Assembly (NCBI GenBank): GCA_034434335.1
Contig: DAOTZS010000011.1
Coordinates: 1-21,531, forward strand
Reading direction: 5' to 3'
DNA: 21,531 nucleotides
Source: DAOTZS01 sp034434335
GTDB lineage: Bacteria; Chloroflexota; Anaerolineae; CG2-30-64-16
This document shows positions 14,675 to 21,531 of this stretch, piece after piece. The position numbers and the translations under genes are program-made. Each line of letters opens with the position of its first letter. The first letter of the stretch is position 1. The notes beneath the pieces are model-generated. The model had not been told where the DNA came from, ran no database searches, and saw only the letters and a program-made list of their open reading frames with translations.

Positions 14675-17116
14675 ATGAAAGTCTCACACGCTTTTGTTTC
14701 CATAGCCCTTGCCCTGGCGCTGGCACTGCTTGTGTCCGAGCCGCTTCTGGCGCAGGGACCCGTAGTTGAGCCGCTGAAAGTGGGCGACCGGCCCAAGGCT
14801 GACGAGAAGATGATCAACCTGATGTGGCCGATCAAGAACGTGCTCTCCGGCCCCGGCTGGCTGATGGCCCAGGGCATTGACCCCCGGGCCTGGTTGGAGC
14901 GCCCCGGCTGGGACCCGCTCACCCGCCTGGATTGGGAGAAGCTGGAATACCCCCTGGCCGGCAGGGAACCCGGGCCGGCGCTGCAGGCCGGTGGCCCCGG
15001 CGTGCTGGTGCCCTACCGCAGCCCCGCCCCAGCCTTCAGCCGCAACCTGCTGGTGACCCGCGACTTCAGCGATCTGCCGCTGCAGACAGAGCCTCACCTG
15101 GCTGTCAACCCGCGCGATCCCCAGCACCTCTTGCTGGGCGTGATTGACTACAACTTCCCCTCCGTCTCCGCCTACGTCAGCATTGACGGCGGTATCACCT
15201 GGGATGGCCCCAGGCAAATCCGCTACCAGCGCGAAGACCGGGTTTCCGGCGGCGACCCCGTGGTGGCCTTCGACCGCCAGGGGAAAGCCTATTTCGCCTC
15301 TATTTCCATCGGCACAAAGGAGTTCTCGATCGGCCCCCTCGTCGGATTCGCCATGATCTCCAGCATCCAGGTGGCCACCTCCCCCGACGGGGGCTTCACC
15401 TGGAATGAACCGGCCTCCACCGCCCGCAGCGAGGTCACCACTAAAGACATCACCACCGATGCCGAAGGGCGGATCCGGGGCAAGGTTTATTTCAGCTTCC
15501 TGGACAAGCCCTGGATGACCATCGGCCCTCATCCCACCAAAGGGGATCAGGATGTCATCTACGTGACCTACACCGACTTTGTCCTGAAGTACGACATCCT
15601 CTACATCGGCGAGGTGCCCACGCTGGGCGTGCCGGAGATGGAGACGACCATCCGCCTGGTGCGCTCGGAGGACGGAGGCGTGACCTGGTCGGATCCGGTG
15701 GCCGTCAGCCCCACGGTGCGCCGCGTCTACGGCGAGGTGACCGGGCCAGGGGAGGCGGCGCCGGTGGCGGGCACCAAGCGTCTGGTGCAGGGGTCGCAGG
15801 TGGCCGTGGGCCCCGACGGCACCGTCTACGTGGTCTGGCTGGATAGCACCGACGATGAAAGCATGAAGGGCCTGGCCGAACTCTACCTGGCCCGCTCGCA
15901 AGACGGAGGCAAGAGCTTCGACGAGCCTCAACGTATCACCATCATCCTGGAGCCGGGTTTTCGCCCGCGTAACGCTTTCTTCCGCTACTGGGCCGGCGCT
16001 TTCCCCCAGATCGCCACCGGCCCCAAAGGGGAGGTGTACGTGGTCTATATGGCGCTGCCGCCGGACAAGCCCACCGATGAGGGAGACATCTACTTTGTCC
16101 GCTCCCAGGATGGAGGGAAGCACTGGCGCCGTCCCGTCCGCCTCAACCAGGATGACACCGACCGGCTGCAGTTCTTCCCTGCCATTGATGTCGGTCCCGA
16201 TGGGGTGATCCACGTCATGTGGGGGGACATGCGGGACGATGCGGTGGAGACGCGCTATCACATCTACTACACCCGCTCCCAGGACGGCGGGCAGACGTGG
16301 GGGTTCGAGGCGCCCGAGCTGGCCCTGAAGGTGGGGGATACGCGGGTGAGCGATTACCCCTCCAATCCCAACAAGGGCTTTCCCTACGGCCTTTTCATCG
16401 GCGACTACTTCGCCCTGGCCGCGACGGAGGAGGATGTCTACCTGGTCTGGGCCGATGCCCGCCTGGGGGAGTTTGGGCCGACGAACCAGAAGATCGGCTT
16501 CGCGCGGCGGCAGCAGATCCCGAGGCCAGAGCTCTTCATGAGCCCGGCGGCGGGACCAGGGGGCCAGAGCATCACCGTGCAGGGCCATCACTTCCAGCCC
16601 GACATGAACGTCTTCCTGCAGATGGGTGACACCACCGTGGCCACGGCCCGCACCGATTCCCAAGGCCGCGTCACCGCCGAGGTCTTCGTGCCCATCTCCG
16701 GCGAGGGTGCACACCCCATCCGGCTGGTAGACGAATCGGGCAACCTGGCCTCCAGCTCCTTCTACATGGAGTTCGGCTTCGACAACGTGCGAGAGGTCCT
16801 GGATGCCCAAAAAGAGACGCAGCGTCGGCTCGAGGGGCTGGACCAGAAGCTTGACACCCTTGCGCCGGAAGCAGCGCCGGCCGTGTCCTCAGAGACCCTG
16901 CAGAGCCTGGAGAAGAGCCTGCAGCGGTTGCAGGAGATGGAGGCAGAGATCCGGCACCTGCGGGAGCTCGTGGAGAAAGAAGCGCAGGAGGAGCCGGTGC
17001 CGGCCGGGGCAGGGCTGCCATCCTGGTCGCTGGGGCTGGCCGGCGTGCTTGGCCTGGCCATCGGCGCTGCCGCTTATGCCTGGGTCTCTCAGCGCGGCAA
17101 CAGGGGTAAAGGATAG
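14675..17116 (+). CDS. Surface-anchored Asp-box (BNR) beta-propeller protein
   Basis: This 813-residue exported protein has a signal peptide at 1-26 (cleavage near LLA-Q). Six Asp-box motifs (SxDGGxTW type) start at about S169, S236, S331, S408, S477 and S535, predicting a six-bladed sialidase-like propeller. An Ig/TIG-like domain follows at about 618-702, then a coiled-coil-like stretch at 705-775, and a C-terminal membrane helix at about 784-804 with a short basic tail. I see no sialidase FRIP motif, so glycosidase activity is doubtful; a binding or scaffold role is as likely. The start ATG follows a strong GAGGAGG-type site. Its anchoring plan (signal peptide, extracellular domains, C-terminal helix, basic tail) is the same as that of the 871-residue SBP downstream, suggesting both sit on the same surface. 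Confidence 0.88.
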   Translation: MKVSHAFVSIALALALALLVSEPLLAQGPVVEPLKVGDRPKADEKMINLMWPIKNVLSGPGWLMAQGIDPRAWLERPGWDPLTRLDWEKLEYPLAGREPGPALQAGGPGVLVPYRSPAPAFSRNLLVTRDFSDLPLQTEPHLAVNPRDPQHLLLGVIDYNFPSVSAYVSIDGGITWDGPRQIRYQREDRVSGGDPVVAFDRQGKAYFASISIGTKEFSIGPLVGFAMISSIQVATSPDGGFTWNEPASTARSEVTTKDITTDAEGRIRGKVYFSFLDKPWMTIGPHPTKGDQDVIYVTYTDFVLKYDILYIGEVPTLGVPEMETTIRLVRSEDGGVTWSDPVAVSPTVRRVYGEVTGPGEAAPVAGTKRLVQGSQVAVGPDGTVYVVWLDSTDDESMKGLAELYLARSQDGGKSFDEPQRITIILEPGFRPRNAFFRYWAGAFPQIATGPKGEVYVVYMALPPDKPTDEGDIYFVRSQDGGKHWRRPVRLNQDDTDRLQFFPAIDVGPDGVIHVMWGDMRDDAVETRYHIYYTRSQDGGQTWGFEAPELALKVGDTRVSDYPSNPNKGFPYGLFIGDYFALAATEEDVYLVWADARLGEFGPTNQKIGFARRQQIPRPELFMSPAAGPGGQSITVQGHHFQPDMNVFLQMGDTTVATARTDSQGRVTAEVFVPISGEGAHPIRLVDESGNLASSSFYMEFGFDNVREVLDAQKETQRRLEGLDQKLDTLAPEAAPAVSSETLQSLEKSLQRLQEMEAEIRHLRELVEKEAQEEPVPAGAGLPSWSLGLAGVLGLAIGAAAYAWVSQRGNRGKG

Positions 17117-17133
17117 AGTCCCCAACCGATGGC

Positions 17134-17277
17134 GTAATTACCTACCCTGAGCAGTTTGCAGATAACGTAGCGCAGGCTGTGAGCCTGCATACAGGCCTGG
17201 CGGCCTGCGCTACAGGGGCGCGCCTTCGCCAGCGTCTTTTATAGCGCCTGCCCAGAGGCCCCCTGGTAGGTAGTTAC
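17134..17277. mobile_element. MITE with GTAA ends and perfect 8-bp target duplication
   Basis: GTAATTACCTACC (17134-17146) and GGTAGGTAGTTAC (17265-17277) are inverted copies matching at 12 of 13 bases. The 144-bp unit is flanked on both sides by CCGATGGC (17126-17133 and 17278-17285), a perfect 8-bp direct repeat of the kind made on insertion. Inside, GTAGCGCAGGC (17167-17177) pairs with GCCTGCGCTAC (17203-17213), with two smaller hairpins between them. It has no coding capacity. GTAA ends with 8-bp duplications are the hallmark of the IS66 family, so this is probably a non-autonomous IS66-like element. Without it, the flanking genes would lie about 60 bases apart. Confidence 0.82.
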
Positions 17278-17327
17278 CCGATGGCATTATATACCAGCAA
17301 GATCAGGAAGTACTGGAGGACCTGAAT

Positions 17328-17546
17328 ATGAGGGTCATCTATGACCATGAGACGGATACATTGACGACCATTTTTGCGGACGGGCCCGTAGCAGAGAGTG
17401 ATGAAGACAAGCCAGGCATCATTTTGGACTACGATGCCGCAGGCAACCTGGTGTCAATGGAAATCCTTGACGCTTCGCGCCGTGTCAGGGCGCCGAGCCA
17501 AATCGAATACCAGGTTGTGCCTGTAGCTGCACCAGCTACCGCATAG
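17328..17546 (+). CDS. DUF2283 family protein
   Basis: This 72-residue acidic protein (MRVIYDHETDTLTTIFADGPVAESDEDKPGIILDYDAAGNLVSMEILDASRRV...) carries the core DUF2283 pattern: a Y-D-xxTDTL strand, then GIILDYD and VSMEILDAS. The start ATG has GGAGG about 9 bases upstream. Unlike the DUF2283 at 14064 it has no small basic partner directly before it; the preceding gene is the beta-propeller protein and the MITE lies between. It is followed after 165 bases by a UPF0175-DUF3368 module. The function is unknown; an orphan antitoxin is one possibility. Confidence 0.85.
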   Translation: MRVIYDHETDTLTTIFADGPVAESDEDKPGIILDYDAAGNLVSMEILDASRRVRAPSQIEYQVVPVAAPATA

Positions 17547-17680
17547 ATGGTTGATAAACAGGCACGTCTGGAAATCCACGCAGCAGAAGCAGGCGGCGGG
17601 TGGAATTCTATGCGCTACAATCAACGGCCTTGCTGCCGTCTGTTGGCTGCGTTTTGGCGCACGAGGAAGCCGTTGACGAA

Positions 17681-17697
17681 CAGGTGGCCGTCACCTG
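17681..17697 (+). promoter_or_regulatory. Inverted repeat abutting the UPF0175 ribosome binding site
   Basis: CAGGTG (17681-17686) and CACCTG (17692-17697) form a perfect 6-bp inverted repeat with a 5-base spacer, ending directly at the AAGGGAG Shine-Dalgarno sequence. Antitoxins commonly repress their own operon through such a palindrome, so this is a candidate operator; an RNA hairpin affecting translation is the alternative. I see nothing else convincing in the gap 17547-17711. Confidence 0.35.
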
Positions 17698-17711
17698 AAG
17701 GGAGCAAGATC

Positions 17712-18008
17712 ATGCAAACTGTTTCGCTCAAACTCGAGATACCTTCGGATCTGCTGGCAATACTACGCAAATCTCGCCAAGAGATGGAGCGAGAAATACA
17801 GCTCTGGACCGCTCTGGAGCTATTCCGGCAGCGGCAGGTCTCAGCGGGTAAGGCAGCGGAGCTGGCTGGAGTCAGCCTGGCAGATTTCATGGATCTCACC
17901 CGGCAACACGGCGTGGAATGGGTCTCTTACACTGATGAAGAGTTAGAGGTGGAACTCCGCGAGGCGAAAACCTTAGCGGCAGAAGTGGCCAGCGAGGGGA
18001 GCCAATGA
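17712..18008 (+). CDS. UPF0175 family antitoxin-like protein
   Basis: This 98-residue protein (MQTVSLKLEIPSDLLAILRKS...) belongs to the UPF0175 family, whose members are typically encoded with DUF3368 PIN-like proteins and are regarded as antitoxins. A helix-turn-helix-like segment lies at about 44-66 (SAGKAAELAGVSLADFMDLTRQH), suited to operator binding. The acidic C-terminus (YTDEELEVELREAK) could wrap the toxin. The frame is open further upstream, but ATG 17712 is preferred: it has AAGGGAG 7 bases upstream and gives the family N-terminus. Its stop overlaps the toxin start by 4 bases (ATGA). Confidence 0.9.
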   Translation: MQTVSLKLEIPSDLLAILRKSRQEMEREIQLWTALELFRQRQVSAGKAAELAGVSLADFMDLTRQHGVEWVSYTDEELEVELREAKTLAAEVASEGSQ

Positions 18009-18508
18009 GCGTCGCAGTTGCTAATGCCAGTCCTCTGATCGCTCTGGCCAGGATTGACCGCTTCTATTTGCTGAAGAAGCTTTTCCGGAAAATAGTAGTA
18101 CCTGAGGCAGCCTGGGTAGAGGTCGTAATTCGAGGAGCGGGCAAACCAGCAGCCGATTTGACCCTCTCTGCTGAGCAGGAAGCATGGCTTCACCAAATAG
18201 CGGTAAAGGACACCCTGGCCGTGGCAGTGCTGCGAGCAACACTCGGTCCTGGCGAGGCGGAAGCCATCGTCTTAGCTCAGGAAACTCAAGCCACATGGGT
18301 GCTTCTGGACGACGATTTGGCCAGAGCCCATGCCAGGAGAATCGGGTTGAGGGTCAAAGGCACAGCGGGTATTCTTCTGGCTGCGTATCAGGCTGGCTTC
18401 ATCAACGATCTGAAGACAGAATTGAATGCATTACGGGCAGAGGGGTTTTGGCTAAAGGATTCCATATACAACGCTATCCTCAGCGAAGCGAGGGTGAAAA
18501 ATGCATGA
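18005..18508 (+). CDS. DUF3368 PIN-like toxin
   Basis: This 167-residue PIN-like protein of the DUF3368 family is a presumed ribonuclease toxin of the module with UPF0175. Family marks are ANASPLIALARI at the N-terminus, PGEAEAI (E84, E86) and LLDDDLARAHARRIGL (D102-D104). GTAGILLAAYQAGFI and a C-terminal GFWLKDSIYNAIL follow. The position usually holding the first PIN aspartate is Asn7; Asn or Asp occurs there in this family as I recall, so activity is uncertain. It starts in the antitoxin stop (4-base overlap) and its own last 8 bases overlap the start of the 871-residue SBP gene. All three are therefore probably on one transcript. Confidence 0.9.
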   Translation: MSVAVANASPLIALARIDRFYLLKKLFRKIVVPEAAWVEVVIRGAGKPAADLTLSAEQEAWLHQIAVKDTLAVAVLRATLGPGEAEAIVLAQETQATWVLLDDDLARAHARRIGLRVKGTAGILLAAYQAGFINDLKTELNALRAEGFWLKDSIYNAILSEARVKNA

Positions 18509-21116
18509 GAGCAGATTGTTAGCATCTGTCGTCTTGATTCTGCTGGCGTTCACTTTGGCCCTAAGCCTGACGGGGGTGACCGCGGCCCAGTACCAGCCGC
18601 CGACAGACAAGCCCGGCCCGGCGGTGGAGCGGCTGTACTTCAAGCAGTTCGACGTGGACCGCGCCCCGCTGGAGCTGGAAGCCGGCGCGATGGACCTCTA
18701 CTACTTCAGCCTGAAGATCGCCGCGGCCCGCGCCCTGCGCGAAAAGAAGGATGTGCAGCTCTTCGAGGCGCCGGCCACCACCCTCTCGCTGCTCCTCAAC
18801 CCCGCCCCCGCGCCCGAAGGCCAGCTCAATCCCTTCGCCATCAAGGAGGTGCGCCAGGCCATGCAGCGGCTGGTGGACCGCGACTTCGTCGCCCGCGAGA
18901 TCTACCTGGGCCAGGCCCTGCCCATGTACACCCACCTCAGCCCGGCCGACTTTGACTATCTGACCATCTATGACCTGGTCTGGGGCCTGGACCTGCGCTA
19001 TGACCCCGAGTACGCCCGCGCCCAGATCCGGGAGGCGATGACGAAGGCGGGCGCCGAGCTCGTGGACGGCGTGTGGCACTATAATGGCCAGCCGGTGCGG
19101 CTCAAGTTCATCATCCGCGTGGAGGACGAGCGCCGCGAGCTGGGCGATCTGGTCCGGGCCGAGCTGATCAAGGCCGGCTTTCAGGTGGAGCCGATCTACC
19201 AGCCCTTCGCCCCGGCCGTGCAGGCCGTCTACGCCAGCGACCCGGCCCAGATGGGCTGGCATCTCTACACCGAAGGGTGGGGCCGGGGCGCACCGCAGCG
19301 CTACGACTTCGGCACCATCAACCAGATGGCTGCCCCCTGGCTGGGCAACATGCCCGGCTGGCGCGAGGTCGGCTTCTGGCAGTACGAAAACAAGGAACTG
19401 GATGAGCTGGGCCAGCGCCTCTTCCGGGGCGAGTTCAAGGACAAGGCCGAACGCGACGAAATTTACCGGGAGATGACCCGGTTGGAACTGGATGAATCGG
19501 TGCGCATCTGGGTGGCCACGGCCACCAGCGCCTTCCCCGCCCGGACTGACCTGCAGGGCATCACCGAGGACCTGGTGGCCGGCCCGCGCTCCATCTGGAC
19601 GCTACGCGAGGCCTACGTGCCCGGCCGCGATGAGCTCACTATCGGGCACGCCTGGGTGTGGACGGAGCGCACCACCTGGAACCCCATCGGTGGCCTGGGC
19701 GACGTCTACAGCGTGGACATCTGGCGCAACCTCCACGACCCGCCCCTCTGGAACCACCCCTTCACCGGCATCCCGGGGCCATTCCGGGCCACCTACCAGG
19801 TGGAAACCGCCGGGCCAACGGGGAAGCTGGCCGTGCCCGCCGATGCCATCATGTGGGATGTGAAGCGCAAGGCCTGGCGGCCTGTGGGCAAAGATGTGAC
19901 CGCCACCAGCAAGGTGACCTTCGATTACTCCCGCTACTTCCAGGCTCCCTGGCACCACGGCCAGCCCATCACTATGGCCGACGTCCTCTACTCCATCTAC
20001 CAGGCCTTCGACATGGCTTACGACCCTGACAAGGCGCGCATTGAGATCGCCCTGGCGGCCACCTCGCGGCCGTACCTGGACACCTTCCGCGGCTTCCGCG
20101 TGGTGGACGACAACCACCTGGAGGTTTACGTGGACTTCTGGTACTTCGAGCCGGACTACATCGCCTCTTACGCCAGCCCCGCCGGCCTGAGCATGCCCTG
20201 GGAGATACTCTACGCCATGGACGTGCTGGTCTTTGAGCAGCGGCGGGCAGCCTACAGCGATACAGCCGCGGCGCGCTTCAATGTGCCCTGGCTCAGCCTG
20301 GTGATGGACCGGGACGCGCGGCTGGTGCGCCGGGTGCTGCGAGATTTGCAGGAGCGGGCGGCGTATCCCCAGGAGGTGTTCACCCTGCCCGATGGCCGCA
20401 AGCTGGCCGATGCGGAGGCGGCCGTGGCCCGCTATGGAGCGGCGCTGGAGTGGTTCGACCGCTACGGCCATCTGGTCATCAGCAACGGCCCCTTCATCCT
20501 GGCCCGCTACGACCCGCCGGCCCAGTTTGCCGAGCTCGATGCTTTTCGCGACCCGGCCTATCCCTTTAAGCCCGGCGACCACTACAAGGGCCGGCCTGAG
20601 CGCATCGAGTTCGTGGACACGGAGCTAGGCCCCCTCGTGCCCGGCGAGCCATTCGAGGCGAAGGTCTCCCTGCGCGGTCCCGGCACGCTGGCCCTGCGCT
20701 ACCTGCTCCTGGACGCGGCGACGCGAAAGGTGATCCATCAGGGAGAGGCCGCGGCGGTGACAGGCACCGACTTCGTGGTGCGCATGGATGCCGGGGCAAC
20801 GGCCGGCCTGGGGCCCGGGCTCTATCAGCTCCTGCTGGCCGCCTCCAGCGACCAACTGGCCCAGATGGCCGAGCGCTGGCTGGAGGTGGAGGTTGGCCCC
20901 TCGCGGCCTGCAACGCCGACAGCGACCCCTTTGCCGGGAGTTACAACGGTGACACCGGCGGTTTCACCGTTGCCCACAGCAGTACCTGCCCCTCCAGCGG
21001 CACAGCCTGGACCCCCTGTGGGCCTGGTGGCGGGCGCTGTGATCGTAGTCCTGCTCCTGGCCGCGGGTGCGGTTTGGTGGTGGAGGCGACGAGCAAAAGG
21101 AAGGTTTGCATCGTGA
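18501..21116 (+). CDS. Permuted family-5 substrate-binding protein with C-terminal membrane anchor
   Basis: This 871-residue exported binding protein has a signal peptide at 1-28. Segment A (about 42-370) matches the part that is normally C-terminal in SBP_bac_5: VERLYF..LELEAGAMDLYYF, LLLNPAP, VRQAMQRLVDRDF (117 on), WHLYTEGWG and SVRIWVATAT (333 on). Segment B (about 378-706) matches the normally N-terminal part: LTIGHAW..WNPIGG, HHGQPITMADVLYS (485 on), DDNHLEVYVDF, SNGPFILARYD (661 on) and KGRPERIEFVD. An Ig-like domain (about 707-798), a Pro/Thr linker and an anchor helix (840-861) with a basic tail complete it. It has no lipobox. AGGG lies 6 bases before the ATG. It likely binds peptides for the DppBCDF set. 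I recall archaeal SBPs with the same order, unverified. Confidence 0.9.
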   Translation: MHESRLLASVVLILLAFTLALSLTGVTAAQYQPPTDKPGPAVERLYFKQFDVDRAPLELEAGAMDLYYFSLKIAAARALREKKDVQLFEAPATTLSLLLNPAPAPEGQLNPFAIKEVRQAMQRLVDRDFVAREIYLGQALPMYTHLSPADFDYLTIYDLVWGLDLRYDPEYARAQIREAMTKAGAELVDGVWHYNGQPVRLKFIIRVEDERRELGDLVRAELIKAGFQVEPIYQPFAPAVQAVYASDPAQMGWHLYTEGWGRGAPQRYDFGTINQMAAPWLGNMPGWREVGFWQYENKELDELGQRLFRGEFKDKAERDEIYREMTRLELDESVRIWVATATSAFPARTDLQGITEDLVAGPRSIWTLREAYVPGRDELTIGHAWVWTERTTWNPIGGLGDVYSVDIWRNLHDPPLWNHPFTGIPGPFRATYQVETAGPTGKLAVPADAIMWDVKRKAWRPVGKDVTATSKVTFDYSRYFQAPWHHGQPITMADVLYSIYQAFDMAYDPDKARIEIALAATSRPYLDTFRGFRVVDDNHLEVYVDFWYFEPDYIASYASPAGLSMPWEILYAMDVLVFEQRRAAYSDTAAARFNVPWLSLVMDRDARLVRRVLRDLQERAAYPQEVFTLPDGRKLADAEAAVARYGAALEWFDRYGHLVISNGPFILARYDPPAQFAELDAFRDPAYPFKPGDHYKGRPERIEFVDTELGPLVPGEPFEAKVSLRGPGTLALRYLLLDAATRKVIHQGEAAAVTGTDFVVRMDAGATAGLGPGLYQLLLAASSDQLAQMAERWLEVEVGPSRPATPTATPLPGVTTVTPAVSPLPTAVPAPPAAQPGPPVGLVAGAVIVVLLLAAGAVWWWRRRAKGRFAS

Positions 21117-21296
21117 GAAGACACAAATCCGACGGCAGGCAGATTGCTTTCGTCAGGCCCGGCGTAAGCTGAGTTAAGCGATGGATTTCTATGATTAACC
21201 TGCCGCCGAGGAGGCTATCAAGCTTGCAGAAAAGATCCCGGGGGTTGTTAGCGCCCAGCTTTGAGCGCCATAGCTAGAGGTAAGGGAGGGTAGAAT

Positions 21297-21531
21297 ATGA
21301 GCGACATTATATCCGAACAGTGCCCCCAATGCGGAGCACCGGTGCCGTCAGAAGGCGGTCAGCGCATCGTATGCGCCTATTGCGGCTCTACCCTCGTGCG
21401 CCGAGGGGAAGTAGAGGCCAGCACAACGCCAGGCTGGGGCGTGCACTACAAAACCATCACCTGCGTGGATCAGCAGGGCATCGGCATCGAGGCCTTCCGC
21501 ATGCTCATCCCCGCCGGCTGGGAGTTTGAGG
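21297..21531 (+). CDS. Zinc-ribbon protein, 3' end missing
   Basis: The first 78 codons of a gene run off the right edge. GGGAGGG (21284-21290) lies 6 bases before ATG 21297. The N-terminus has a zinc-ribbon: CPQCG (Cys9, Cys12) and CAYCG (Cys26, Cys29). It is followed by HYKTITCVDQQGIGIEAFRMLIPAGWEFE, the start of a domain that I do not recognise. There is no signal peptide in the visible part, so it is probably cytoplasmic or later membrane-bound. The 180 bases between the SBP gene and this one hold no gene that I can support. Function unknown. Confidence 0.85.
   Translation, partial: MSDIISEQCPQCGAPVPSEGGQRIVCAYCGSTLVRRGEVEASTTPGWGVHYKTITCVDQQGIGIEAFRMLIPAGWEFE

Noticed and set aside
14684..16810. 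A 708-codon open frame on the minus strand
   Set aside because: It is opposite the propeller gene, which has a signal peptide, Asp boxes and a strong ribosome binding site. The antisense product is compositionally odd (rich in H, G, V, D) without family motifs; it results from high GC.
14675..17116. Calling the propeller protein a sialidase
   Set aside because: Asp boxes define the fold only, and they occur in many non-enzymes; I see no FRIP motif or other catalytic signature.
17558..17697. Short coding stretch before UPF0175 (…VEFYALQSTALLPSVGCVLAHEEAVDEQVAVT)
   Set aside because: It lacks a start with a ribosome binding site and any family resemblance; it overlaps the candidate operator and is probably chance.

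Overview
The window is GC-rich bacterial DNA without rRNA, tRNA or CRISPR. It has two peptide-type ABC transport loci, two or three toxin-antitoxin-like small-gene modules, and at least four foldback (MITE-like) elements between genes. The gene content suits a thermophilic or environmental Chloroflexota-like bacterium: peptide/nickel-family (family 5) transporters, lipoproteins with Thr-Pro linkers, DUF2283 and UPF0175/DUF3368 modules, and many intergenic palindromes. That placement is inference; no marker gene is present.

Left part (1-6201, + strand). An operon holds the 3' part of a family-5 substrate-binding protein (SBP), a strong stem-loop, a DppB-type and a DppC-type permease, and a cytoplasmic-looking M28 zinc aminopeptidase. 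A lactate-permease-family gene follows. The simplest reading is uptake of short peptides followed by intracellular hydrolysis. No ATPase for this set lies in the window.

Middle part (6274-13744). A minus-strand operon reads TPR lipoprotein, DppB, DppC, DppD, with overlapping stops and starts between the last three. Its DppC carries an unusual insert of about 215 residues after the first membrane helix. A DppF-type ATPase is divergently transcribed. The roughly 650-base divergent region holds two foldback elements and two good sigma70-like promoters. One promoter takes its -35 box from the end of a foldback element; its transcript would run through the other element as a leader.

Right part (13819-21531, + strand). 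A small toxin-like/DUF2283 pair is followed by a foldback element abutting the ribosome binding site of a six-Asp-box beta-propeller protein anchored by a C-terminal helix. Then come a MITE with a perfect 8-bp target duplication, a second DUF2283 gene and a UPF0175-DUF3368 (PIN-like) module. The toxin gene overlaps the start of an 871-residue SBP by 8 bases. The window ends in the 5' part of a zinc-ribbon protein.

The most notable finding is the 871-residue SBP. Its sequence blocks run in the opposite order to the ordinary SBP at the left edge: the half that is normally C-terminal comes first, the normally N-terminal half second, followed by an Ig-like domain, a Pro/Thr linker and a C-terminal membrane anchor. 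With the enlarged DppC, the TPR lipoprotein and the similarly anchored beta-propeller protein, it may form a surface-anchored peptide-uptake machine distinct from the standard Dpp/Opp layout.
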